Source: Metarhizium brunneum
Lineage: Eukaryota > Ascomycota > Sordariomycetes > Hypocreales > Clavicipitaceae
Direction: 5' to 3'
Assembly (NCBI RefSeq): GCF_013426205.1
Contig: NC_089423.1
Location: forward strand, 1,116,001 to 1,180,000
Length of the DNA stretch: 64,000 nt
The position numbers and the translations under genes are program-made. Under the pieces are notes generated by a model that was given only the letters and a program-made list of their open reading frames with translations, had not been told where the DNA came from and ran no database searches. This document shows, piece by piece, positions 33,121-44,272 of the stretch. Positions within the stretch are counted from its first letter, which is position 1. The number at the start of each line of letters is the position of its first letter.

Positions 33121-34233
33121 AGAGAATATCCAGCGAGATCGCCGAAGCACAGCCATCGAGTCCTCTGGCCAAGGTGGACTGGCAGCAACCCACCTTGACC
33201 AGGACGCCGACATCCCAGGCCGATGGCGCTTTGTGATCTTTGCTGCCGGTTCGTGGCACGGCCCTGGAGCACATACTCCCGCCGATTCAATCGCCGTCAC
33301 TGCTGTTAGTTCGGGCGGAACCTTCGTCTCTTCCCGTCCGTCTCCACGAGGAAGCGGCCGTCTGGGTCTTAACCTTGCACCGATGCCGTACTGTCCAATA
33401 CCTGGACCCCGTTGCTTGACAGGTTTCCTATCCTGGCGGTCGCTCGTCGGCCAACTGGAGCCAGCTTCAAGTCCATGCTCTCAAGGTGGGGAGCGGCATG
33501 CTTGGATGGCTCTTCTCCTGAAGGCCGCTCAAAGTCGGGAGACTCAGCTGCTACAGCAGATCAATCAATCACCGAGAAGAATTGAAGTGCCATTGCGGAG
33601 ATGTCAGGCACTGTCCTCATTCAGATTTCTTCTACCAATGTTCTCAGTGTGGCGTTCGCCCAGGGGGCCTAGTCGGGCTAGGTCTCGTTCATGTTGTGCA
33701 TCTGACAACAATCATGTTCATGTTGGGTGATGGCATATGATCAGGGTTCCCCAGATTTTCTCAGCCACCATCGACGGTTCAACTAGCCAGAGAAATAGTG
33801 ACACAACCGTCAACGCTCATGTTGTGAACATGCACCGTCAGGTGTAGCCGCAGTTTCCGATTCAACTGGGAGGAAAAGCCAGCCACCAAGGGGGTGGTCC
33901 CGTGACAGACCCTGTACTAAGTACTGAAGTATACTATCGTTGCTTTGTGGGAGCAGTACCGAGTATTCTCGCCAGCCCGGCAGTTTGGCACCTGGAAATA
34001 CATATGCAGGTTTAAATGCCCTTTTTTGACGGATGATAGCCCTTCGAGTTCCCAGAAGGGGCTCAAGTGCAGAATCCGTTTGAAACCACTACAACACCTT
34101 GAGGAAGGGCACATCAACACACTAAACCCTGCAATGCGCCTCTTTCTGCAGCTACAAGAGGGCCAGGAACGCGAGCCATTCGCCACAAAAGAAAGTGTGG
34201 AGTACATTGTCTTTGCTGCATTAGGACCTGCGT

Positions 34234-35073
34234 TTGACACAATATGCTGAGAGACAGAGCTGCGGAATAAGGCCAGGTATGACTCTAGAGGAAGGTTTTT
34301 TTCCCAAGTGGTTACGTCCGGTCTTGCGCAATGAGGCAAAACTGCAAGACTTTGCCACCAGCATTGAACAATATTTTGCTTTTTGGCCTTGGTGTTTTTC
34401 CTCCGGGAGAAGGCCAGAGCTAAGACCATCATTTCTTTTCGATCACACGCACAAATACAATAGCATTCGTGGCGTGGGAGAAAATCGTTTTCTCCACTGT
34501 TGCCTGCAAGCTGGGCGAAATAGCCAGAAACAAGCAAATATCACGAACGACGCTAGTTGCATCTTTAAGCCACTCGAGCAACTCAATCAATCTGCCACGG
34601 TTCAGAAGAAGGTTGCATCACCGAATATTTTCAAAGTCAGAAAAAAGAAGAACGGGGAAAAAGCAAGTAAATTAAATGGAACAAATGCCGGGTCGATGGG
34701 ACATGCATACACTGCTGCACACCCCCAGCTTTTCGCACTTGTTGCCTACGGGCGCCGATTGGGAATCCCAAAGCAGACTGGGTCGTTCGTTTCCTCATTG
34801 TCTTCGTCCTTCTCCAGAACTAGTTCGAGCAGGCTGTCTCAGTCACGGGGATATCTTCTCGCAGCTTATGGCGCTATACTGCTTGGGCTGCACCTGAAAA
34901 GACTTAGCATAAATCGCACGGTCACGACCATCACCGACTCGGAGTCAACTCCCCGAAATCTGAGTGGCCACTTGACCGTCTTGCGCCTACCCCCCTTCTC
35001 CGCTTGTCTAGACCCCGTTTCTTTTGGCCTGGGGCGCAATTTGACAGAAGCAAAAAATGCAGTTTGTTTCTAA
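34234..35073 (+). CDS. unrecognised long ORF, 279 aa, doubtful
   Basis: The longest open frame in the gene-poor stretch, starting MTQYAERQSCGIRP. It has no identifiable domain, signal peptide or coiled coil; it is rich in Ser, Arg and Leu and is overlapped on the other strand by a 206-codon frame (33917-34537). It may be a chance frame or a lineage-specific gene. Confidence 0.15.
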   Translation: MTQYAERQSCGIRPGMTLEEGFFPKWLRPVLRNEAKLQDFATSIEQYFAFWPWCFSSGRRPELRPSFLFDHTHKYNSIRGVGENRFLHCCLQAGRNSQKQANITNDASCIFKPLEQLNQSATVQKKVASPNIFKVRKKKNGEKASKLNGTNAGSMGHAYTAAHPQLFALVAYGRRLGIPKQTGSFVSSLSSSFSRTSSSRLSQSRGYLLAAYGAILLGLHLKRLSINRTVTTITDSESTPRNLSGHLTVLRLPPFSACLDPVSFGLGRNLTEAKNAVCF

Positions 35074-36525
35074 TCATGCATGAGAAAACTGAAACCTACC
35101 CGATGACTTTGTCTTCCAATTGAACCCCAAACAGGCGGCAAAGCGGTTAGCATTGATGCAACGTGGGGGCTGTTGGAAAACGTGCCTTGGTTGGACCTGA
35201 TACTAGCATCTTCCCCCCCTTTTCCCCCATTGCCTGGGCTTGTGTTACCGGCCTACCGTGGTGTAACATGAAACCCGTAGTTATCAGTTCCTTACTGCTG
35301 GGTACGGAGTCCGGCTGGGTTGTGCGACATGGGTCCTGACGCTCTTCTGCTGCCCGGCGGCAATGAGTGGTCGAAGTACGGAATACGGTTTACCATGACA
35401 TGTAGATCTGAGACACTATAGAGAGCCCGGGCCTGTGCTTCCAGCATATTCTTGAGGAAGCAACAGGGTTGATAAAAGACAGCCCCAATCTTGGTTCTCG
35501 CAATGTCCATAACTTGCAAGGCTGAAGCTAAACGATTACCAGTCTCCCGCCACATGTAGTTGATGCACCAAGAGGTTTCGTCATGCGCAATAGTAGACCA
35601 GCCAAGTTGGACTACATTCGACAACTCACACACCAAGATTCAACCTTAGGCACAATACATTTGGTCGAGACTAGATTACATTGTTTGTATACTACAGTAC
35701 AATACGTTTATGTCGGTGCCCTTCGTAAAATACACCTCCACACTTATGGCACCAATTATGAGCATCAGGTCTTCCGTTGAGGCAGCGTGGCTACCTGTCC
35801 AGAACCCGGTAGTGGTTTTGCTTTTCCCGTTGCTTCCACCATCCTCATTCATTTCCAGCGTTAAAACATGATGTCCGGCCTCGCGCTATCCACGCAGCCG
35901 TGTATTGAGGCTCACTCTCCCGAGTCTCCCTTCCCCTGGCACATTGCCAATCCCGGTGATAATGATGTATGCAGCCAAAATTGAAAAATTAAAGGGAAAA
36001 ATTCTCTCCTCCTCTCCCGCCTAGGATATCAAAATCAGGCCCCATTCCGCCGAGTTTCGTGAAGTTTAGTACGAAACCCGTAAAGAAAACCAATATACGC
36101 CGAAACATGTGACAAGATTGCGTAAAGAGAAATAGAAATAGAAATAAGTCAAGTAGAAAATGAGACAAGGTCGACGTGTGGTCAAAGTGGCGGGGTCGTT
36201 GTGCATGTGTCGCAAAATTGAATCCAGCCGCACTAGGATGATTGCTCTGTTGACCGTTGCAGCAGAACGGTAGGAGAAAAGGTCTCCAAGGGTATCCTCC
36301 ATGACTGAGCGATGACCGATCGTGGAGCCGTGCAGATTAGCTGCTGCAATTAGATCGACCTCGTTTCTTTTCTCGTCCAGCCTCTATCCTGAACGAGACG
36401 ACGAGGTACGCTTTGGGCTGCAGGTCTCGGGATCTACCCCACAGAGTGGATGCCGAGCAAGGGACAGGGGGTATGCATCATCTAGCAACCAGGCACACGC
36501 AAAAGGCAAATGGAGAGAAGTGGAA

Positions 36526-37686
36526 TCAGTAGTCATCGACCCGCTTATCGGCTGACTTTGATTTCGGTGGCGCTCTGCGCTTGCGACTGCGCTCCTCTTG
36601 TTCGATAATGGGCACTGCGGCGGGGATGAATTCGACGCCGCGATTCCTGCTGTTGGGGCGGGCGTGTAGCTTGCGATGATTATTAAGGTTGTCTTGACGG
36701 TTGAATTGGTCTTTTCCACAGAATTCGCAGGAGAAACGGTTTGGTCCCTCGCCGTGGAAGCTAGTTGACTGTTAGTGAGGTTTTGTAAATGGGTTGGCAA
36801 CTCGGAATACTCACGTCTGCTTGTGACGTTTTAAATGTTCGTTGCGGCGGAAAGCCTTGTGGCATCCAGGATAGTCACATTTGCACATGGCTCGGCGAAC
36901 TACATCAACGCCACCATCTGACTTGCTGCCAGATACCCTGCGTGAAGCCCGGATTTGGGCACGTTGCAACTCATTGGTCTTTCGTTGAATCTCATGCACC
37001 ATCATTTTTCGATGGGCGCGCAATCGGCCGGGAGAAGGTGGTGCATGTAAGTGGTAGGTACCAAGAGGAGACTGAGGATGTCTGTCCATATCTAACCCCT
37101 CAAGCTCCAGAGGGCCAAGGCCCTTCTGGGGGAAGAAAGAGATAGGGCTCTCGTTTGAACATGACCATGATGATGTGGACTCGGCAATCTCGGATCCGGA
37201 TAGGCTGTGGGTTGGTGTCATCATAAACGAAGTAGGACCCATTGTCGTCGGTGAGATTGTGTACATAGGAAAGGATCCTGAAGGTGTAATAGATCCAATG
37301 GAGTGTCTTGATGCCAGGTTCATCTCGAGCATGTGGTCGTAGTCCGGAGTGACCATTCCATCCAACTTCTTCATGGGAGTTGTTGGGATCGCCTCATTAA
37401 ATGACATGTGTTCTGGTTCTCCCTTGACAGGACCTCCAAACATATACTTGGACATGTGACCAGAAGGTGAGGTAAGCTCACTGTGGTGAGTAGCAAAGGG
37501 ATTGTATGCGCCCTCGAAATCCAGGCTGAGTTCATTTGGTGTGGATCGTCGTGATGTAGGAGTAAAAGGCTCGTACGCAGAGGATGCTGATGAGAAGCTT
37601 GAGCCAGCTGAAGGGCAGGGCAGGGTCTGACTGCACATGCTGAAGCTGTCGTCCATATCGAACCGGAAGTCCGACTCAAACTGCAT
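36526..37686 (-). CDS. C2H2 zinc-finger transcription factor (developmental-regulator type)
   Basis: Two exons (37686-36815 and 36760-36526, intron 54 nt) give 368 aa. A long Ser/Thr/Pro-rich N-terminal half (SFSSASSAYEPFTPTSRRST, SPSGHMSKYMFG) probably holds activation or phosphorylation sites. Two zinc fingers sit near the end: Cys270-x4-Cys275-x12-His288-x4-His293 (CDYPGCHKAFRRNEHLKRH), split by the intron, then CEFCGKDQFNRQDNLNNHRK with the C-x2-C-x13-H-x3-H pattern. A basic tail RSRKRRAPPKSK is a likely nuclear signal. Automatic pipelines often label this family as a BrlA-like regulator of conidiation, but its fingers differ from the Aspergillus BrlA sequence known to me, so no symbol is given. 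The gene is isolated, with 8.5 kb of non-coding DNA upstream, as is common for developmental regulators. Confidence 0.88.
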
Positions 37687-38757
37687 GATGATAGTAGTAG
37701 GCGTTGCTGTGATTGTTGCGTGTTACTATTGGTGGTGGTGGTGTTGTTATAGTTGCTGTTGCTGTTGTTGCCGTTTGCAAAAGAGAGTAAAAGGAGTGAA
37801 ATTATTCTCGGCTTGCACGCTCGAGAACAGGTCTAAGTAATGCTAACCGATAACTCAAGGCAATGTTGAGAACGGTATGCAGAATAAAGCAAGGTAGAAA
37901 TGACCTGAGAGCAGACAAGGAGTGGTTCTGGTCGGGAATGTTTTTTCAACGAAAAGAGGACGGACGCCCCTGAAGATATACTGTTGAGGTGGAATGAGTT
38001 GTGGAGGAATATGCCGACCGAGGTGAGACAACCCAAGGTGCAGATCAACCCCAGTCGATCGAGAGACCTTGTGGTGCTGAGCGAGAGAGGCCGAGAGACA
38101 GATGGTGTGTCCAGCCTGTGTGGGAAAGGAATGGGCGCAGAGATGGGCGAAAAGCCAACAAGTCTCGATGGTAGTCGATCAAGGAGGGCAGGCAGACAAG
38201 ACTCCACAGGAACTATCGCTGGTATAGGTTTGATGTTTTGGATATCTAGTGCCTTGTTTCGTCATCCCTCGAACTCGAACCATCCGACAACTGACAGCTG
38301 ATCTAAGGAGGAAAAGGCAAGAGGGAGAAGAGCTCGTCGAGTAGATATATAGGAATCCAGGTACAAGCTTGGGAGTTGCCGCCTCAAATTCAGCATCCAC
38401 GTATTGTACGATGCCCCATTCGCCTGGGAGTGACTATCGCTGGGATGCATCGTACAAAGAGAACAAAGATCGTTCGTGCGACTAGGTATCCCAGCTGTGC
38501 CTGGGTACCTAGGTATGCTAAACTGAGCAGTGTGGATGCGAAAGAGCTCGGGGTGGATAGTTGGCAGTGGACGAGAGGTGGACGAGATGTGGACGACAAG
38601 GTGGATGTGTGTGTGGACTGACGACGCGGGCCCACTCGATGGGATGGTTCGGATATGGAAGATGGGATGGGACGGGGTGCAGGGAGTAGCCAGAGACAAG
38701 AGGTCCATGTCCCATGTATGGTAAAGTTAAGGCCAGGCCAAGAAGAGGTTTTGCGAG

Positions 38758-38834
38758 AAGTCAAGTCAAGCGTCAAGCGTCAAGAGTCAAGAGTCAAGAG
38801 TCTGGTCGAGAGAGTCAAGAGTCGAGAGTCGAGG
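38758..38834 (+). repeat. GTCAAGA/GTCGAGA tandem tract
   Basis: Imperfect 7-bp units GTCAAGA, GTCAAGC and GTCGAGA are repeated about ten times. It lies about 1.1 kb upstream of the C2H2 gene start. Confidence 0.7.
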
Positions 38835-38954
38835 ATCTACCTGGTTAAGGGGGGTGGCTTGGAGGGGTGGCGTGGGTCCAGCAACGAGTCGCAAGTGCTA
38901 GTCAACCTGGCAGCTTGGAACCCAGCAACTCGAGCCTCGCACCTTGAATGTTCA

Positions 38955-39070
38955 CGCCCTACACCTCGCGACATTTCACACCTCACGCCTCGCGCCGCAC
39001 GCCTCACGCCTCCCACCTCCTACTTCCCACTTCCCACCTCACTTCTCACTTCTCAGTTTACTCCCTTCCC
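38955..39070 (+). repeat. pyrimidine-rich CCTCACGCCT/CACTTCCCAC tandem tract
   Basis: Runs of 7-10-bp pyrimidine-rich units (cctcacgcct, ccacttcc, cacttctcac) degrade into a C/T tract. The strong strand asymmetry could favour triplex or single-stranded structure. Confidence 0.6.
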
Positions 39071-39300
39071 TCCAAAAAAAAAAAATCCACCTGTAGCAGT
39101 GGGCGTCGTGTCGTGTCATTCGCTTCCCGCTTGCCGTTTGCCGTTTTAATCCCATCCCAAACGTCGCCGCCGGCCTCTGTCGGGTAGTGCCACCATTCTG
39201 ATCTTGCTGGCCCTCTAATCATCTAAGCCGGCATCTCTCCGTTAAGCTCCATCGATATCAGCTCCGCTCCTGCACCGTGATCCGCTCAGCAACGCAGCGC

Positions 39301-39330
39301 AAGGCAAGGCAAGGCAAGGCAAGGCAAGGC
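39301..39330 (+). repeat. (AAGGC)6 microsatellite
   Basis: Six perfect copies of the pentamer AAGGC. Confidence 0.9.
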
Positions 39331-40520
39331 ACGCCTAGCAGGAACCGTACCGCTCGCTCTGCACTACTACTAGCAAGCCAAGAAGAAATCAAGCGTCCTC
39401 CTGTACTGGCTTCCTGGGTACTATCACGGTGGGCGGCGCTCCTACGAATGCATTCCGCATGGAGGCACCGCACAGAAAATGATATGATATTTCACAGCCA
39501 ACTTCGTAGCCCGACCAAGCCCAAGGTTGATGGCGGCTTTTCCCCCACAGTCAACGGAGAATATGCCCGCAAAATTTTACTTCCGCCGCTGCAAGGTCCG
39601 TCAATACATCATCGCCCTGCAGCCGCTCCCCTTGTGAGCTTTGAATTGGCTCTACATCCCCGCCCTCAATATCAGCACCATACGGATAGATGGCCCGTTG
39701 GCCAACCCAGGAACACACGATCGACACCAATTAGCTTGCTCGGAACCCCATTGGCGAGCCCAATATCAGGGTACCAGCCACCTTGACCGGAGAATCTTGG
39801 GGCTACTCCGTACATCAGACGATGTGCTAGAGAAGGCAAGAAATCAACCGTGGTCACTAATACTCGATCCTGCCGAACAGACTGAGCGTTTCGGTCCGGC
39901 CCCGGCGCACAGTTCTACCATCCGGTCTCCTCGCTTCCAAGGGACGAGAGTCATATAGTTCGCGGGACCACACCCACATCTGGGGAGACCTATTATTTCC
40001 TCAGTTTGTAATCAGGGCCTTCATCGCCCAGCGTCAAATTGCCAGTCGGGGCCAGATCTACCCACTATAAAACATTGACTAACACGGTGTGGGTGGCGGC
40101 TCAACTAACCAGTAGGTGGTTGTCAGTGGAATGGAAAAGATGGCAAATTGCACTCCAAAACATCGAAGCCTGGTGAGACATCCATAACTTACTGAGGACA
40201 GCCCAAATCGGAGGCACGTCTCCGTACCAGGTTGCGAGCCAAAGGAACAGGGCCAGCTCAGATAGCAGAGTTTGAATCCGTCCTCACTCATGACACAGTT
40301 GTAATCTTCATGGATGCAATACACCATGGACGTGCTTGCATCAATGCACACACAAATATATGAGCACACGAACAGATTGCTTGCAAGATTCGTATTTGCC
40401 TGATCTAGGGAAAAAAAGCAAAGAGAGTTCCGCACTAGCGCAAGTCTCACACACGAAGAGGGTATCCAGAACTGTTTCCTATGGGCTGCCGCTTCAAATT
40501 AGCAAGCCAGGAACAGGAAC

Positions 40521-40540
40521 TTTTTTTTTTTTTTTTTTTT
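40521..40540 (+). repeat. poly-T tract (20 T)
   Basis: An uninterrupted run of twenty T in the gene-poor region. It could be a 3' remnant of a retroposed sequence on the minus strand or a simple homopolymer. Confidence 0.8.
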
Positions 40541-43500
40541 CAGAATATTGCTGGAGACGGTCTACGACGCTGGTCAAGTTCTCCATCTCCTTCAAACACT
40601 AACACGGACGACACAGAGCCTAAACTCCAGCTTTCCCCAGATCCAGTGCAAGCCCCAAATTTCATCACAGACTATACAAGCGGGCCTCAAGAGGTGAAGA
40701 GTTGCGCTCTTGCCCCGGCAACTTTTCGTACCTCATATCAGTAAAGGTCCCTACACTGCTCTTGAACTGTTGCTTCACGTCCTAGAAGGCTCCGAGAGTA
40801 GACGCAATATGAACAGCCCGGTCAGACAAATCCATTGTCTGTAAGAGCTGCGCCTCTGGGGTTCCATATTAAACACACAGTACCAACCAAGGGTCTAGCT
40901 GTGTAGGGGGTTGTAATAGAGGAATAGAGGTCAATTTCAGAGGCTGTGAAAGCACCCGTTATACACAAATCAACGTCCACATGCAGCAATTTGCTTCTTT
41001 ACCAGCTGCTTTGCGCAACCACGGCTTATAAGAAGAAATATGAAGCAGATCTATACTAGGTCTATGCTAGGTCTATCCACCGCAATAAAGATTACAGAGG
41101 CCATGGCCGATTTCAAGAATCTACCACCTTTGAGGCAAAGCTCACCTTCTAAGTCGAGTCGACGTTGGCCTCTCTTGGCGCCGCCCTGGATCGGCATGTA
41201 ACCGAACTCCGCTGTCCCCAATAGCTGTCATAACAGACTACTGGGCACTGAGGGAGGATCAGTTACGATGAGAGACCACCACTCCGTCCTGGTGCTATCA
41301 AGTGGAGAGATCCTTGTCAGTGGGTTCAAAGTACACGCTGCTGTAATAAGTGGCCGTACATACATCCATATTCGGTCCTGGGGCCAGGCTGATAGTCGAA
41401 CAGCTTCCTCGAGTCTCTCTCTATCGAGGACCTTCAATTAAACAGTGACGCTAGATCACGAGAGATGGGGCGTTCAAGGGCACCGACGCTCCTGAATAGG
41501 GCGTCACACCCTGTCTTTTGGACTTAATTCAGCCATTCTGCCCTTTGGAGTCGCTGGATTTATTTCCTACTTGTCTTGGCGACTCCTTTGATCTTGATAG
41601 TTCGTGTTTATGGAAAGTTAGCCTGGTGCCCTCGGCAACAGGAAAGTCACCAAAAGGTGCGGCTGGCGATACTGCACGCTATACACCACGTTGAACCCGG
41701 ACGCATTTACCCATTTTTTCACGATTACTTGCCCTCGCCAGCCAAACCTGCAGGGCATCTCAGACGTTGGGACACCCTTTCGCCGATCATCCCGATAAGG
41801 TGGACGGTTGTATGAGCGCATATCCAAATCATCGGTACTGCGCACGTGGTAATTAGTTAATACTTGTGAGCAGACTCTCGGCCTTGACCAGCCACCATCA
41901 GCTTGGCGGCACCACATGATGTGTTCCCGAGATGCAGTCAAGCAAAGGCAATGTTCCCCGGGCATATCCTGTTCGATCCTGTTTACTCCGTGGTCTACCT
42001 TGTACTATACATGGAGCTATCTCGTCGCTGGAGGGACACGGATTGCAGGAATTCAGCCATGCCGAGTAGAAAATCCAACCCTCGACTCAAATATATGATC
42101 AATCACTTCCAAATCGGTCGCAAGTAACAGACTAAGCCCCAGCAACCAGGCACAGTGAGCTTGGACGTCCCACACAATGACAAGGTGCAACCGATCTGAA
42201 CCGAGGACAAGGGTGCTCCCATTATGAATGATGGCAAGAAGTTATTGGCAGGCAAAAGAGGGATGAGAACACCATTTCCGAGTGTACAATGGCATCCTGT
42301 TTTGGAGAAAAGCATCCCTGAACGGTGGTGTTTCTGATGTGCTCTTGCCGAGGAGCCACAAATGTCGGCTTTACTAGCTAGCGCATGTCATCCGTATCGC
42401 GTTGTCGCCAGTCCAGGAACGACGATGTTTTTCAAAAAGCTGCATCGAAAAAAAGTCAAGACTCATCCCTTGAATGTTCGTCAAGGGTCCGTCATGCTTT
42501 GACCCTGCAGGTTCACACACCTTCCCTTCAGGGTCCTCAATAAAATCGCCGACGGGTTTACGACTGGATAGAAGTTATATTGCTAGACAGCAGACTCAAG
42601 ACCTTTTGCAAGGGAAGGAAGGGATTGCCTTGGAAGAAGCTGGAGTGGAGTTCTGGGTATTGCTTGCAATCTCCCGGCCGGTTGTCGAGTTCCAATAATA
42701 ACTATTCCGTGGTTCATGAGGTTTGTCTACTCTAGGTTCGGCTTCTGTGAATTTTTAAAGGTGAAGCGTCAACTTGGCATCCGCTGGGCACCTTTTACGA
42801 TTCAACATCATTTTGTGTGCGACAGGCAACTCACTACGTCACACCTGGATACAATGAGTCATGTGGATAAAATATAAGCCCATTTGCCTGATGCTTGCTG
42901 CAGGACTCGTTCTTGGCGGACCACGGTTTGAAGCTCTTTGGCTGAATCCGCTCATCTTACCTACATGATGTACACAGGGCGTAGGGATACCTGGTCTCCG
43001 CCCCCGCTCATACTCACAGAGAGGTCTGGGTAGCCAAGTTTTTTTTTGTGCGTGCGTGCGTGTGTATTTTTTGGTGTTGAAGGCGGGCACGAAGAGCAAT
43101 ATTTGCAGACGCCGGTAAGCGCGTGAAATGCATCGTAATTGAAAGGTTACTGATTGGACACAGGACAACAAGATGGCGCCCAAAGAGTTCATTGGGTACT
43201 ATGTGGTCAGACCCAATTTGACTTGATACGGCGCAAGACATGGAACAAGACGTCATGACGCCCTCACGGCTCTCTAGCACCAGAATACTACTTTGAGAAC
43301 AGAGTGTCCGTCATCTTGGCTTCGAAAGAGCGTCAGGTCAGGCCCGCCAAGTGTTACTTTACTCAGCGTCAATGCACCAATCAGACATGATTGACTACCT
43401 CTACGGAGTAAGGCTGCAGGAAAATGTCACTCTGATGGATACCCGATCAGTTCTCAGTCAAGCGTGGCGACTCGCAGGCGGATGGAATAATCCATGGCCA

Positions 43501-43663
43501 AGTGGTAGTTCTTGATTATCTCTCGATTCCTTCCAGAAACGAAGGAAAAGTTGGTTCCTGATGTTGGCGCGAACAAACGAGGCACTTGCCGCAGCGAAGT
43601 TACGCAACCTGCTAGAAGAAGAAGGATATCTAGTAGGATTGCATTCCAGTTCTCCAAAACGGC

Positions 43664-44272
43664 TCATTGAGGAGCCCCAAAGAAGGATCCCGCGCCGATG
43701 CGCACCGGGTCATTATACATGATTGATGCAATATAAGTACTAGGTACGACGGTTCGGCGGCCAGCAGACGGAGGCTTGACTGCAGTCAAAACGAGACTGC
43801 CATGCATGACATACGCGGAGAGCGAGGCGACGGTTCGAATAGCCAGCTCGCCATTTGCAAGGCGAGCCTTGTCCCAGAGTCGAGTCGGACATGACTCCGG
43901 CTGATGGGATGGCGCTGCAAGATTGTGTTGAAACGGTTCCAAATCGGCACAACAGAGTTTGCCCATGCTTTGGGTGCCATGACCAGGGTGCCAAGCTCCA
44001 GGGTTTCCGGCCTCATGACTGGCCAAAGATCGAGGCTGGGTCCCAAGATGTAGACCATTGACGGTGAGTCCGGGAAGTGGTCCCATATTGCGGTACTTGT
44101 GGTGGGAAAGCTTCTTGACAGGAACCATCGGTTTCCCAAAAGCTGCAGCGAGGCAGGGGAAGCGCAATCCAGGGATGCAAAACGTCATGTCGCCGCCAAC
44201 GAGACGTCTGCAGCTGTCTATTCGCACTGCACCGCGGCGCATCGGTGGAAAAGGATCAGCCAGCAGCGGCAA
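43664..44272 (-). CDS. unrecognised ORF, 202 aa, doubtful
   Basis: Starts MPLLADPFPPMRRGAVRID and stops at 43664. No domain, signal peptide or membrane helix is visible, and several overlapping frames compete on both strands. Listed only because it is the longest frame in the 8.5 kb gene-poor span. Confidence 0.15.
   Translation of the reverse strand: MPLLADPFPPMRRGAVRIDSCRRLVGGDMTFCIPGLRFPCLAAAFGKPMVPVKKLSHHKYRNMGPLPGLTVNGLHLGTQPRSLASHEAGNPGAWHPGHGTQSMGKLCCADLEPFQHNLAAPSHQPESCPTRLWDKARLANGELAIRTVASLSAYVMHGSLVLTAVKPPSAGRRTVVPSTYIASIMYNDPVRIGAGSFFGAPQ

Larger units (their letters stand above)
31306..36525. other. 5.2 kb gene-poor stretch
   Basis: No confident gene was found. Longest frames: 33047-33730 (+, 227 codons), 33917-34537 (-, 206 codons) and 34234-35073 (+, 279 codons); they overlap, lack recognisable domains, and their amino-acid composition looks untypical. 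A 14-bp tandem repeat sits at 33082. One short frame (31552-31806, -) has a hydrophobic helix (YAFAVLSFAFVCVCCGYLL) but no other support. Confidence 0.4.

Noticed and set aside
36526..37686. Naming the C2H2 gene brlA
   Set aside because: Automatic labels for this family often say BrlA, but its finger sequences do not match the Aspergillus BrlA fingers I know, so orthology is not supported.
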